From Penium margaritaceum (taxonomy: Eukaryota > Streptophyta > Zygnematophyceae > Desmidiales > Peniaceae), in contig SZWC01009416.1 in the NCBI GenBank assembly GCA_023375785.1, forward strand, positions 4,990 to 42,393: 37,404 bases of DNA, in the 5' to 3' direction. Each line of letters begins with the position of its first letter. Position 1 is the first letter of the stretch. Below are positions 9,200 through 19,859 of this stretch, piece after piece. The notes beneath the pieces are model-generated. The model ran no database searches. It was not told where the DNA came from and was given only the letters and a program-made list of their open reading frames with translations. The position numbers and the translations under genes are program-made.

Positions 9200-9674
9200 G
9201 GCTTTCCGCCCATTCCATGTTCAACGATGTTTCTCGCCCGCCACTTAGGCGTTGCGAGCTGACTGGACCGGTTGCGAACCCGCCATAAAGTTCTACGAGA
9301 CTACCAGAATTTTTGTGCACTTTTGACGGTGGTTGAAGCCTTCATCTTTCAGTGAGGCCAAGTCGCGAGGTCGGAAATGGTTGATTTCACTGAAGGATTA
9401 TCGTCGAATTGTTAGTGAAGTCGGGATTCGACCACTGAATTTCATTGAAGTTGAGAATTGTACAAAAAATCGTTTTAACATATCATTGGTGGATTTTTAC
9501 CCAAAATCTCTATTTTTGAACATGCAAATACAAACGTTTGAACCGATGCGGTGCGCACTACTGGGTCGCGATCCACCCACCTCCACGCCTGGGATGTACA
9601 AAGCCAGTTGAGGGAGGAACACCTGGCACTCACAGTTTGTCATCTTCATATTATCTACAAACTCATACAGTGAA
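9200..9674. other. No gene seen; left edge of Harbinger-like element unresolved
   Basis: Short frames only. I looked for a terminal inverted repeat that would pair with a candidate right end near 12691 and did not find a convincing one. Confidence 0.4.
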
Positions 9675-11101
9675 ATGGCTACCTCCTTCGGCTCGAACTC
9701 CACAGGCCGTTTCACCAGCATGCCGCACCTCTCTCCTGCGCCTTCCGCTGTCCATGGAGGAGCACCTGCCACGCGTTGTATCGATGCTTCCTTGATGGAC
9801 CATATCCCCTTTCTGGCACGCATGTGTCGTTGGCGTGATGGCGCTTATGGGGCACCAGGTGGCGGAATGGAGTACAACCTGCAGCCGTTGGTAGGTGATG
9901 ACCATGGTGCCCTCGGGCGTGGCGAGCATGTGCCATTGGCGTCAATTCCTCGTCGTTATTAAGATGCTGGCATGCCTGTTCGTGGGTGGAACGAGGCTGC
10001 CATGCGTACCGGAACGACTCTTGAGGTCGCATCGCCGAAGTCCACGACTTTGCCGTCTGTGAAGCCAACTGACAAGAATGCGTCGTCCGGCTGTACAGTC
10101 GCGGACAGCCTGGGCAAGAATTTCTGGACAACTGAGCAGGACTACATGCTGGTGAAGACGGCACTCGTGCACATCTCAGAGTTCTACGGGTGCAGTGGCT
10201 GGATGACGAAGTTGCACGACCACATCGCGCCATGCCTGTCGAGGGAATTTTGCATGGTAGACGACCTGACACGCGTTCAGGTTCGGTCAAGACTCGCTAA
10301 CATTACTGCACGCTGGAAACTTGGCTTTGCGCTTGTGGGTCAAAGTGGGATAGGTTTGAATCGTCGCACGTGGCATATTGAGTTGTGTGCTGAGAAGTGG
10401 GAAGAAATTCACAACAAGAATCCTGAACATGGGAAGCTAGAGGGCAAACCGCTTCAGTGGTTTGACAAAGCCACCCAACTGTTCGCATGCGGCAAAGCGT
10501 GCGGGGAGAACATGTTGAGCAGCGAAGCAGCAAATGCAAGGGAGTTGGGCAATCCTATTAACCTGACAGGTGATGATGTTGGGATGGGCGGCCCGGCAAA
10601 GCGAAAGCGCGTGCTCGATAGGCACGTCGACACTGTTGAAAGAATGGTCCGTACGCCATAGAAAGTGGAATGCGTCATTTCGGATGATGGTCCTAAAACC
10701 AGTTATGACATGGCTGTGAAGTTCATTGACGTGACAGCACCATCCATGTTTGCAATAAACTGTTCTGTTTGGATGCCATGAAGGTTGATTGGGCACTACG
10801 TGCAGATTCTGTGTACAGTTCGGGGGAGCTATGCATACAGGTTATTAGTCGCTTCCTCGGACATGATCCAGCCACCCCACCCATGGCATTCGTGGACAAG
10901 CCCATGCGCCTGCCCCTCCAAAAGCTGAAAATGCACCGGAAGTTTGCAACGTATGTTGTGGACGATGCTGGCAGTGGCAGTCAAGCAGGCTCGGCGTCAG
11001 CCGAGACGGGTGATGGTCGTGCAGCTGTGAATGAAGTGTTGGGTGCCACTGGTGAGAACTTAGATAAGGATTTGGATTATTGTGCCGTTGAGCCATACTG
11101 A
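9675..11101 (+). pseudogene. Myb/SANT-like protein of a PIF/Harbinger transposon, broken
   Basis: One frame runs from ATG 9675 through an in-frame TAA (9960-9962) to a TAG (10659-10661). It then needs a shift near 10750-10770 to continue to 11101, about 475 codons in all. The centre has a Myb/trihelix-like segment (FWTTEQDYMLVKTAL near 10121-10165, then WMTKLHDHI and VRSRLANITARW), which in PIF/Harbinger elements is the DNA-binding partner of the transposase. A basic AKRKR stretch near 10600 could be a nuclear signal. The downstream part ends in a Gly/Ser-rich acidic tail. The start at 9675 is chosen because the frame upstream of 9972 is continuous apart from the TAA; a start at 9972 is possible. 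An intron instead of the shift cannot be excluded. It is convergent with the transposase, 60 bp apart. Confidence 0.72.
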
Positions 11102-11160
11102 TTTGCATTGTTTGAGACACTTCAAATGGAAGTCATTTATTTGTGATCTCTGGAAATCTC

Positions 11161-12367
11161 TCACTCATCACTTTGTAACATGCTTAGGTTTTCTGCCCAC
11201 ATGCCAGTAGCAGTCTGACCACATCTTCCATGAATTTTCATGTAACCATGTTGTCGTGCAACAACAGCCAGTGGTCTGCCTACATCATCCTTATGCCACC
11301 CTCCATCATACGATGGTGTACCTGGCTCGTCACCCTCCACATCCATGATCAAACTGTGTAAAACGAAACATGACAACGTCAAATGTGGCTGGAAGGTGAT
11401 GTTGTAGTTTGGTAGTCCACAAAGAATGTGGCTGCGAGCTTTCAAAATTCTGAATGATCTTTCTATCATGCTCCGCGCGCTCGAATGCCGATTGAAAAGT
11501 TCTTGAGGATCTTGCAGGTGTGATGCACCCGGACCAAACTCGTTCAAGTGGTACCTGGGGTCACCGTATGGTGGCATCAAGCCGTACCCCTCTGGAATGG
11601 CTACATCTGCTAGTAAATACTTGTTCAACGGTTGTGCAAACCCACGAGACAAAGAATCACTAAACGCCCTAGCATCATGTGCGCTTCCTTCCCATCCGGT
11701 TGCAACGAAGAAGAACCTCATGTCAGGAGTGCATGCCGCTAGTATGTTCTAATTCATCTCACTATGCCTATTAACAAATGCACAGCACTGACCTACTAGA
11801 ACTATTACCGGCACATGCGTGCCATCTATAGCCCCAACGCGGTCGCAGAACCAGGGCAGGTAGTCCATGCGGCCCATCCATGGAGCATGGATCCGGACAG
11901 GATCACGTGGGAAGCGGATGACTGCATGGGCCAAGGAATTAATGGCAGTGACGACTTCGAGTAGCACATGAAAGATGGTGGCTGGGCCCCTTTGAAATCT
12001 CTCCATGAGGTCACGGATGGAGAGGCAGTGCGTGACGCAATGAAGCCAAGTGAAGACTTTTTTTTTCTACTGATAGCCGGCTGTCTGCGAGTGATGTGTA
12101 CCTGCCGATGATGACGATGAGTGCGTACGACACATCATGGGTCTTGCGCATCATGTTGTATATGCGTACAGGATGGCCACCATGCAGTTCATGGAACCAC
12201 ACCAACCCAGTTTGCAACCCGTCCAACATCGGCTACTTTCTCACACGGTTGGTGGCACGTCTAGCCACCACGTCAATGACTTCGTGAAAGAGTGCATGAA
12301 GGACGAGATGCGCTTGCAGTAATCGGCGGATAGCAAGGGAACGAGCCGAGAAGTGGATGTTGTCCAT
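11161..12367 (-). pseudogene. PIF/Harbinger-type DDE transposase, broken by three small lesions
   Basis: Reading from ATG 12367 downwards gives a protein of about 402 codons, normal for this family. It has a helical N-terminal region, then GAIDGTHVPV (first catalytic Asp, near 11825), GWEGSAHDARAF, KYLLADVAIP (second Asp, near 11606) and RHSSARSMIERSF (catalytic Glu, near 11462), in DDE_Tnp_4 order. Three lesions break it: TAG at codon 45 (12233-12235), a one-base excess in a run of nine T (12058-12066; nine A in the sense strand), and TAG at 11749-11751 where relatives have Gln, consistent with CAG to TAG. All three catalytic acids remain, so decay looks recent compared with the LTR elements around it. 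The fold and role are known for the family; the joined reading is my inference. Confidence 0.88.
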
Positions 12368-12448
12368 TTTCACTTGAGGCAAGTGAAGTGACAAATCCAC
12401 CCAGGCGTGCACCCACTAATACCCATTGTGCACTTGGTGCTGACCAAC

Positions 12449-12691
12449 GGCTTGTTTACACGGACAAAATTAGCGCGCGACCCGAGCATGGTGACACAGA
12501 TGGCTACAGCGCGACAAGTCGGGGGCCCAGGTTCAAACCTACGTATGCTCGAAACTATGGATGAATTTTAGTGACGACCACAAAAGCGAGGAAAAGACAG
12601 GAAAATGACGGTGAAAACACGATAGATGCAAGAAGTGACTGAAAGCGGGAATGGATGTCACTTTCTTTCATCCGTGCAAAAAAACACGGCC
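12449..12691. repeat. Imperfect inverted repeat, MITE candidate
   Basis: GGCTTGTTTACACGGAC at 12449-12465 resembles the reverse complement of 12670-12691, which reads GGCCGTGTTTTTTTGCACGG. That gives a 243-bp unit with Tourist-like ends. The flanks do not show matching 3-bp duplications (AAC on the left, TAA on the right), so it may instead be the right end of the Harbinger-like element. Confidence 0.4.
12483..12551 (+). other. tRNA-like remnant
   Basis: CGAGCAT (12483-12489) pairs perfectly with ATGCTCG (12545-12551) like a 7-bp acceptor stem, and GGTTCAAACCT (12530-12540) fits a pol III B box. At 69 nt, with a poor T stem and no clear anticodon arm, it is more likely a tRNA pseudogene or a SINE head than a working tRNA. 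Confidence 0.3.
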
Positions 12692-13024
12692 TAATGGTTG
12701 AATACTGAATTTCTTGATACAGGAACGCGACATAAAAAAATACAATATTAGTGCGCCTCAGGAACTAGCAGGCAAAACAGAGAAATAGCGCGTCCCCACC
12801 TGGCTTTAAGCACTATGCCATCTGCCGGATTAACTTTTTAATTTCATATCTCGTGCGTTGACTCACGTTACTTTCACATCATACGTAGAAAATACCTCAA
12901 AAACATCAAATGAAATCATTTCTGGCAACCCCCCTTCTTAACATTTGATGGTTGTGGATTTTATTAAGGTTCGGAAACCTCCCAAGCCCTGCGGTAGCGG
13001 GCCCCGGGAGATTCCCTTTCAACG
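12692..13024. other. Spacer before element 2
   Basis: No gene is seen. 12978-13022 is a second copy of the dispersed GC-rich repeat found at 8721-8761 and ends in TTCCCTTTCAA. Element 2 begins right after it. Confidence 0.5.
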
Positions 13025-13575
13025 TGTTACGTACCAGGCGTACACAAGTTTGTAATCTTTCCGAATGGGCATTTATGTTATTACACAAAGAGGCCAATAC
13101 GAATACCTCGATATTCACTCCGACAGCCGAGGGCAAACCGGCCAACTGCAATCACCTCCTGAAAACCCTCCCAAATCTTCTGACAACTTCAACCACTCTC
13201 GCAAATCCACGACAGAAGTATCACAACCTTTCGGTCAACTTCTCCAAGCACCGAGACAAATCTAGATCTATGAAGATGCATCTTGCATCTTCATCGTGGA
13301 TCCTTGAAGGCCTCTGACTTCTTGGCGGAGCTTATCGAATCTGACCACTCACGACATGACTCCACACACGTCACTCGACAATCGACCCAATGACCCCGAC
13401 TATGTCTCATTCGTAACTCGACAATTATATATATATATATGTTTGATCATTTCGATACTTGTTATCGGAGTACACTTACCGCTAATTATGGATTGCTCAA
13501 GTGTTCCAAATTCTAAATTGTGTTCTGCCTCGTAAATTCTACATGTTCGCCATCTACGCTCCGTTCGCCATGACA
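13025..13575 (+). repeat. 5' LTR of element 2
   Basis: 551 bp, TGTTACGTACC...CCATGACA, alignable throughout with 18562-19108 but clearly more diverged than the LTR pair of element 1. It contains an (AT)n run near 13424-13440, shorter in the 3' copy. Confidence 0.9.
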
Positions 13576-13577
13576 CA

Positions 13578-13589
13578 TAGTAGCAGAGC
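13578..13589 (+). promoter_or_regulatory. Primer-binding site of element 2
   Basis: TAGTAGCAGAGC lies two bases after the 5' LTR and matches TGGTATCAGAGC at 10 of 12 positions, consistent with initiator-Met tRNA priming. Confidence 0.75.
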
Positions 13590-13748
13590 ACAGTGGTGAT
13601 GGAGATGCATCTGACTACTTCGCACATCTGGAGGACAACCTCGCACAAGTCGTCAGCGCATCTCACACATCAAGACTATGCAAACTTCATGATAACGACG
13701 TGACACGAGCGAGCGTAACCAACGACCAGCAGCGGGTCTTCAACGACT

Positions 13749-14764
13749 TTGACGATGGAGGAGCAGAACGTGCCTATGCATGCGAACCCCGAAGTGACAG
13801 CGAATGCTGGCGTGGCTGGCTATGAGCCAGCTGGATCAACCCCTACGGCTTCGATGACCAATCCGGTTGCAGACCCAATGGCGGTAAAACCAGCCGTCCC
13901 TACAAACAGCCTCAACAACGGCAACCAGAATGATAGGTGGCAACGGACGACATGCACGGATCAACAAGGAATTGGAAAACCAATTTTTTTGCGCTCAAAT
14001 GGATCAACAGCCATCAGCTATATCAACTCAACGTTGTGATGAAGGCTCTTTGCAACGGAAGTGCGCGTGAAGCGATGCTCGTCGAGAGAAATTCCCAACT
14101 CTCGAGTGAATCCAAAATTCGTTCGGTCCCACAAGAACCGTTCGATCCTGCAAACTTTAAAGGGCCGACGGTTTGGATGTGGCTAACGTGTTTGGAGGTG
14201 TACTTCATCGTTGTTGGGATCAACGATGAACAAAAAATGATTGACCTCGCGACCGCGCTTTTGCGTTGTACAGCGTTAAGTTGGTGGTCAGATATAAACA
14301 CCATCCAGTGGCAGCAGGAGACCGGCGGGACCTCATCAACAGCCAACGGTACCCATCTCATATCGCCGACCGCAGGCATTTCACCCTTGGAGAAGATCAA
14401 TCCTCAGTGACAAGACGCCCCAACGCCACCAACCGACTGGAACAAATTCTTGCACGTGATGCTCGCACGATTCGGACGGCTGAATAAAAATTCTGACACA
14501 CGGTACAAGCTCCAACGTTTCTGTCAGCAATCCAGTGTGGTAGAGTATATGCGGAGATTACGCGAGATCATCACTAGTTCATACATCGCCCCCAACGAAC
14601 TCTATTTTCACTACAACAACAGCCTCGAGCGGGACATCCAAAGAGCAATTGCAATCTTTGGCATACAAAATGACTTACTGCGAATGATTGCATCAGCAAT
14701 GGGATCGACAGTGCCGATAATAATGCTTGGATCCGCTCAAATCCTACGGCTGGCCACCTCCTAA
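13749..14764 (+). pseudogene. gag of element 2, frameshifted
   Basis: An Ala/Pro/Asn-rich N-terminal part starts at ATG 13749. A shift near 13930-13990 leads into a retrotransposon gag core (VWMWLTCLEVYF, ATALLRCTALSWW; 14160-14290). A further shift near 14410-14450 leads to the C-terminal core (DWNKFLHVMLARFG, VVEYMRRLREII, ELYFHYNNSL). This spacing is typical of the plant Ty3/gypsy capsid. A convincing CCHC knuckle was not found downstream. At least two shifts are needed, so no functional protein is made. Confidence 0.8.
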
Positions 14765-14967
14765 CGACAGTTATCGTGCGAACGGAAGAAAGCCAGTCGG
14801 GGGATTCCTCGACTCCGATGGGAGTGGATGCCGCCAACCAGAGAGACACGTGAACCTACTACAACTACAGAAAGGTCGGCACATAACTTGCAACTATTAG
14901 AACAAGCAGAAGGCCAAAAAGGGCGGGGGACGCAGAAAAATGAGTAAGGAAACGACAAAGGGCAAGA

Positions 14968-15267
14968 GTGAAAGGCGCAACTCTTGTCCACATGGAGCGA
15001 TCTGCACCAAATGATTGCCCAGTTGAACAGTCAATGACGCCACATAGGGTTTTTGAGATCGCAAAGTTTGACGAGGGATACAAGGACGACCAAATGTTAA
15101 TACTGCTTAAATTCCAGTCTCAAGGATGCAAAATTTGCAGAACGACACCAGTGCTATTCAATGGAGGAGCTTCTCACAGTTTCCTAAGCAACGATGTGGT
15201 TCCCAAGCTGGATTTGCAGACCAAAGCAGGGGTGTTTGAGGGAAGAAATTTCAAGAGGAGATTGTGA
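14968..15267 (+). pseudogene. Aspartic protease of element 2, active site lost
   Basis: The retropepsin signature appears as VLFNGGASHSFLS (about 15150-15188), where the family has D[ST]GA. The catalytic Asp is replaced by Asn, a single G-to-A change, which abolishes activity. The flanking residues (GCKICRTTPVLF, SNDVVPKLDL) fit the plant gypsy protease fold. Downstream the frame breaks at about 15267, and the remainder (15322-15580) is in another frame. Confidence 0.8.
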
Positions 15268-15775
15268 ATTTGAAGACTCCAAGAATCACTACGACTACAG
15301 GTTGGAGATCTATAGGATGCAATGTTCTGGAGGTCGTGTCCAATGAGTAACCACAAAATCATTCTCCGACGAGATTTCCTATACCGACACAATTTTCAGG
15401 TTGACGGGAACATCGGCGACGTATACGTGGAGATCAACGGTGTCAAGCAACAACTTCCGCGTGTATGTCGGAAGAGAATAGTTGAAGTAACAGAGGTGGA
15501 AGCAGGAGAGGAAGCTGCGGTAGCCAAAAGGCAACAACCTATGCAGCCGATTCCGCTAAACATGGCCAATAGCTGCATATGATGAGGATCTCGTGTGTGG
15601 CTCATACATCTCGAGCCAGCAAAAGAAGCGGAAGTGGCAACATCTGACTTATCACCCTCATCGACCTCGTGAGTATCATCAGCCTCATCAACATCAACAA
15701 AGTTCATGATGGTACACAAAGAGTTCGCACCATTCATCCAAGAGTTTGTGAACGCCTTCCTCGACAAACTCTCGA

Positions 15776-17192
15776 GAATCCTACCACCTCAACAAGACAT
15801 TGACCATCACATCAAACTAAAGCTAGATCGAAGGGCCTATCAGATGAGTGATCACGAGCTGGCCTAGTTGAAAAAGTAGCTCGATGAGGTGCTCGGTCAG
15901 GGATTCATTAGCCCATCCACGTCACCACACACCATACCAGTACTATTTTTGAAAAATAAAGTTGGTGAGATGTGAATGTGCGTGGAGTCTCGTACGTTCA
16001 ACGACGCTACCATCAAGAACCACTATCCTCTTCCCCAAGCTGATGAACTTTTCCACCAACTCTGAGAGGCTCGAATTTTCAGCAAAATTGACATGCGTAG
16101 TAGTTATCACCATATACGTGTGACAGACACCGATATTGAGAAGATGGCATTCCGAACGCGCTATGGGCATTTTGAGTTCACGGTAATGCCGTTTGGACTC
16201 ACGAATGCCCCAGCAATATTCATGGCACCAATGAACAAAATTTTCTGACCATACCTTGACGATTTTGTCGTGGTATACCTTGACATTCTGGTGTACAGCC
16301 GCACCCCGGAGGAGCAGAATGGACATCTTCGAAAGGTTCTTGAAGTTTTACAAAGGGAGAAATTTTTCAGAATACTCTTGAAGTGCAACTTCGGTCGCCG
16401 TTCCATCGCGTTTTTGGGTCACGTCATCAACGACGGACGGATCACCATGGATCCAAAAAAAGTAGCAACAGTCACTATTTGGCTGACGCCGACCAACGTT
16501 TGAGACATTCAAGTTTTCCTTGGCTTCTTCAATTACTACGGGCATTTCATACGGGGTTACGCCCAAGTGTCAACACCTCTCTCCGACCTCACTCAAAAAC
16601 AAAATCAATGGCAGTGGGAAGAGAGCGAGAAAGAAGTGTTCACCGCTTTGCGGAACGCTCTGTACCAGGCGCCAATCCTATGATTAGCCCATCCAACGGT
16701 TGACTACGTCATGGTTATGGATGCTTTAAACAGATCCATCAGCGCAGTCCTCTTGCAAGACCACAGCAACTACGAGCAACCGATCACATACATGTCTTGA
16801 AAACTGCGAGGACCGGAACTCAACTACTTCATATACGAGAAAGAAATGATGGCGGTCATACATGCATCTAAAACATGACAATGTTATCTGTATTGCTGCC
16901 GATGCATCGTGCGTACCGACCACCATGCATTGAAATATCTGAAGATGTAGTCGAACCCCAGTCGATGTCAACCTGATGGAGAGAGTTCCTTGAATCCGGG
17001 TTGGACTACGATATAGAGTATCGTCCAGCAAAAATCAATCCAGCCTACGTACTCAACTACCAACCAGATTTGATGGCTGAGACAGTGTCACTAAAGCTAC
17101 AGCGAGATGCGTATCTGGAGCGGTTGTTCACACAAGGTTACGACCAGTACAGCGGATACGACAGGATGAAATTCTGCTACGATGCACCCTAA
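15776..17192 (+). pseudogene. Reverse transcriptase/RNase H of element 2 with seven TGA stops in one frame
   Basis: The RT reads in one frame: [69 protein letters not shown], the active-site strand, FLGHVINDGRITMDPKKV, FLGFFNYYGHFIRGYAQ. RNase H follows (YVMVMDALNRSISAVLLQD, YEKEMMAVIHA, RTDHHALKYL). In-frame TGA codons are at 15973, 16063, 16246, 16501, 16681, 16798 and 16876, plus some TAG. The YxDD box reads VVYLDILVYS: one Asp is missing, an in-frame codon loss that kills polymerase. A shift near 16975 precedes the connection segment (DYDIEYRPAKINPAY). Confidence 0.9.
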
Positions 17193-18342
17193 TGGTGATC
17201 GCGATTCACTCGCCTGGTGTACGTTCCCCCGACCGACGAGCTTCACTGTATGCTGCTTGAAGAATGCCACGACACAGGTCTGAGTGGACACTACTGAGAG
17301 GACAAGACGCTAAAGAAGCTGGTAAAAAACTACTGGTGGGACAAAAGGAAATACAACTTTGCCAACTTCTGCAAATCCTACGACACATGTCAGCGAAAAA
17401 ACCCCCGTCGCACATGGTCACCCGGACTTCTACAACTGCTCCCTATTCTGACGGAACCGTGGACTGATATCTCCATGGACTTCGTCACAGGATTACCAGC
17501 CGCACCCAAGGGATATAACACAATCCTCATGGTAGTCGAAAGGTTTCCTAGATGTCCCATTTCATCCTGACGACAACCACCGTCATCGCTGAAGTGACAT
17601 CATAGTTGTTTTCTAAACAACACCGTGCAGCTACACGGCGTACCAAGAATCATCACAAGCAATAGAGACGGTTGATTCACTAGTCATTTTTGGCATAAAG
17701 GGATGACTTGCTATGGCAACCGAATTCAACTTTCAACGGCGTTTCATCCTCAAACCGACGACCAAACTAAGTGGACCAACAAGATGCTTGAAAAATGTCT
17801 CCGAACACTATGCAAACCTCATGGGAAGGATTTGGCACAAAATCTCCCGACCGCCAAATCGCATATAATCCGGCAATTTCCATCGCAACAGGTAAAACTC
17901 CATTTGAAGTGATGTATGGCAAATTTCACACCACACCGTCTAGACTCTACAGTCGGAAAAAAATTCTCGCGGTTGATGTCCAACGTCGCGACTTCACCAC
18001 CATCTAGGAAGAAACATGGAAGACCCTCGCGAAGATGCAAGCAGCCATGAAGCGAGCTGTTGACCGACACCGCAATGACGATGTTTTTGCCGTCGGCGAT
18101 AAATTCCTCCTCAATGTAGACAACATCAAGCTTCACGGAGCTGACTATTCGAAGCTCAAACCCCAATGGTTGGGAACATTTGAGATTGAGTGCATGCAAA
18201 CCCCCATGGTTGCACGGCTCAAACTCCCCGACACTATGCAAGTTCTTCCGGTGTTCCATATCAGCACATTCAAGCACTACCGAGACCCCATAAACAACTT
18301 CCACAGCAGAGATGTCCCTCCTTGCCTCCTTTTCAAGTGGGC
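17193..18342 (+). pseudogene. Integrase of element 2 with mutated catalytic residues
   Basis: The zinc-binding HHCC region includes MLLEECHDTGLSGHY and FCKSYDTCQRK (about 17250-17400). The core starts with DISMDFVTGLP (first Asp kept). The second catalytic site reads ITSNRDG, where relatives have SDRD, and the third reads DDQTKWTN, where relatives have GQTERTN. So the second Asp is Asn and the Glu is Lys, both G-to-A type changes. A GPY/F-like module follows (VGDKFLLNVDN, KLKPQWLGTFEIE, LPVFHISTFKHYRDP; 18080-18300). Several stops and shifts are present. Confidence 0.88.
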
Positions 18343-18520
18343 GAGGGCATAGAGTACGTCATACAGGACATCCTCGGCCATCGGCAATATGGCAATATAG
18401 CATAATTTATTGTCAAGTAGCAAGGCTACGACGCCATGTAATATAGCTGGGAACCCTACAACAACCTCCGAGACATCGATCACCTCATCGATGGCTACTA
18501 CCACCCTCACCGGGCCACAT
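18343..18520 (+). pseudogene. Chromodomain at the C terminus of element 2 integrase
   Basis: EGIEYVIQDILGHRQYGN (from 18343) then FIVK, QGYDAM and YSWEPYNNL form a chromodomain. It is the targeting module of chromoviruses, which in known cases binds methylated histone H3. Stops TAA (18402), TAG and TAA sit where the family has Gln or Trp. It lies one frame away from the upstream GPY/F module. Confidence 0.85.
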
Positions 18521-18548
18521 CTGTATGTGCGTCAAGACGTCGCGGCTA

Positions 18549-18561
18549 AAATGGGTGGAAG
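18549..18561 (+). promoter_or_regulatory. Polypurine tract of element 2
   Basis: AAATGGGTGGAAG directly precedes the 3' LTR start TGTTACG. With GGCTAAAA before it, it resembles the GGCTAAAAGGGAAGAAG of element 3 and lacks the hairpin of elements 1 and 4. Confidence 0.8.
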
Positions 18562-19108
18562 TGTTACGTACCAGACGTACACGAGTCCCTAACCTTTCCG
18601 AGTGTGCATTTCTGTTACTTTACAAATAGCCCACCACGTCGCGAAGACCTCGATATTTATTCTGACGGCCGAGGGGAAACCGGCAAACTGCCCTCGCCTC
18701 TAGTGAATCCTCCCAAGCCTTCTTCAACCACTCTCGTGAATTTTCGAAAGAATTGTCACAAAAGTTAGGTCAACTTCTCGAAGCACCGAGAAGAATCTGG
18801 ATTTGTAAAGATGCATCTCGCATCTTCACCGTCGATCCTCAAAGCCCCCCGACTTCTCGGTAGGGCTTCTTGAATCCGACCACTCACGAAGAAACTCCAC
18901 ACGTGTTGCTCGACAATCGACCCAAGGATCCCGACTGTGCCTCATTCGTAACTTGACATTGATATATATAAATGTTCGATCAGTTCAACACTTGTGTTCA
19001 AAGAACAATAACCACTAATTGTGAATTGCCAAAGTGTCCTACATTCTAAGTCATGTTGTGTTGCGTAACTTCTACCTTTTCACCATCTATCCTCTGTTCG
19101 GCATAATA
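18562..19108 (+). repeat. 3' LTR of element 2
   Basis: 547 bp, TGTTACGTACC...GGCATAATA. The terminal CA of the 5' copy has become TA here. The right boundary is inferred from alignment with the 5' LTR. Confidence 0.85.
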
Positions 19109-19209
19109 TGACGGAGGGGGAGTTTAGTCTCTCGGCCTTTTTTGTAGGTGCAAAAAAGGTTTAGGTGGAAGTCGAAAGTGACCGGATATCCATTGAGAAT
19201 GCCACGAGT

Positions 19210-19470
19210 CAACGGTGGATGTGCTATTTTTCCAAATCGGCTATGGCGTCCCACAAAAGCACCCCAGGAAAAAATGGTGCCCCGCCAAAGTGATCTCGCA
19301 CATTTGGCGCCCACCCAAGGCAAGATGGAAATACAGTGAAAATGCAAATTCCCCCCTGTTTTGTCACCTGTGACCCTCACATACCCCTCTGTCGGAAAAA
19401 TAAGACTCATCCGCCCCTCCATCGGAACAATAAGTCCCATTCGCCCCTCCGTCTGAACAATAAAGTGCAT
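19210..19470 (+). repeat. 30-bp tandem repeat array, copy C, with flank
   Basis: CCCCCCTGTTTTGTCACC (19349-19366) and the following CTCACATACCCCT match the entry of copy A, and three to four 30-bp units run on to about 19468. The flank from about 19210 (GTGGATGTGCTATTTTTCC) is loosely similar to 205-225, supporting a longer dispersed unit. Just after it, GATCTTGAG/CTCAAGATC forms a 9-bp hairpin near 19477-19497. Confidence 0.75.
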
Positions 19471-19859
19471 TAGAAAGATCTTGAGGAGCTCAAGATCACC
19501 TGAGATCAAGATCACCTCATTTTTTTCCCCAGCTCCTCTAAGTTTCTCCTATTCCCTTGAGGGCTATGTAGAATTTTGTGGGATGGAATCGGGAGTGCTC
19601 ACTTCTAAACCACCTGTGTACTCGACTCCATCATGATTAGAGTAAACCTAGACCACGTGAAGCTCTTTTTGGGCTTTGACCATGTCTTCCTCTCCAAGTC
19701 TTTCAAGCCACTTAAGCTTCTCTCCTAGGCCCACCGACTTTTTTTCCGTCGACATCGGCCCAGGTGGCAGCCGTCATGCATTACCAAAGCGTACTTGTTG
19801 CAATAATAACTGTGACACCTTCGATGGTTCTGTCCCATTCCTCCAGTCCTAGCTCTAGT
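19471..19859. other. No gene resolved; probable gag or 5' region of copia element 5
   Basis: The sequence lies upstream of the element 5 zinc-knuckle region, but no LTR or primer-binding site could be recognised and frames are short. Confidence 0.35.

Larger units (their letters stand above)
9675..12691. mobile_element. PIF/Harbinger-like DNA transposon, ends not fully resolved
   Basis: The two convergent genes are the standard gene pair of this superfamily. A possible right end is the CACGGCC (12685-12691) followed by TAA, since the family favours TAA/TTA targets and GGCC-type ends. The matching left end was not found. Confidence 0.6.
13025..19108 (+). mobile_element. Element 2: Ty3/gypsy chromovirus, both LTRs, heavily decayed
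   Basis: 6.1 kb. LTRs lie at 13025-13575 and 18562-19108. The gene order gag, protease, RT, RNase H, integrase, chromodomain defines a chromovirus. The flanking five bases are CAACG and TGACG, at best a mutated duplication. The body carries many stops and several ruined catalytic residues, so it is dead. Element 3 (- strand, 27947-32416) has a recognisably related LTR and the same integrase HHCC wording. Confidence 0.92.

Noticed and set aside
9972..10661. Host Myb transcription factor
   Set aside because: The convergent Harbinger-type transposase 60 bp away makes it the transposon's own DNA-binding partner, and it carries stops upstream and downstream.
15973..16878. TGA read as an amino acid (alternative genetic code)
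   Set aside because: TAG and TAA stops also occur in the same genes, catalytic residues are lost, and other elements here do not show TGA enrichment at conserved sites.
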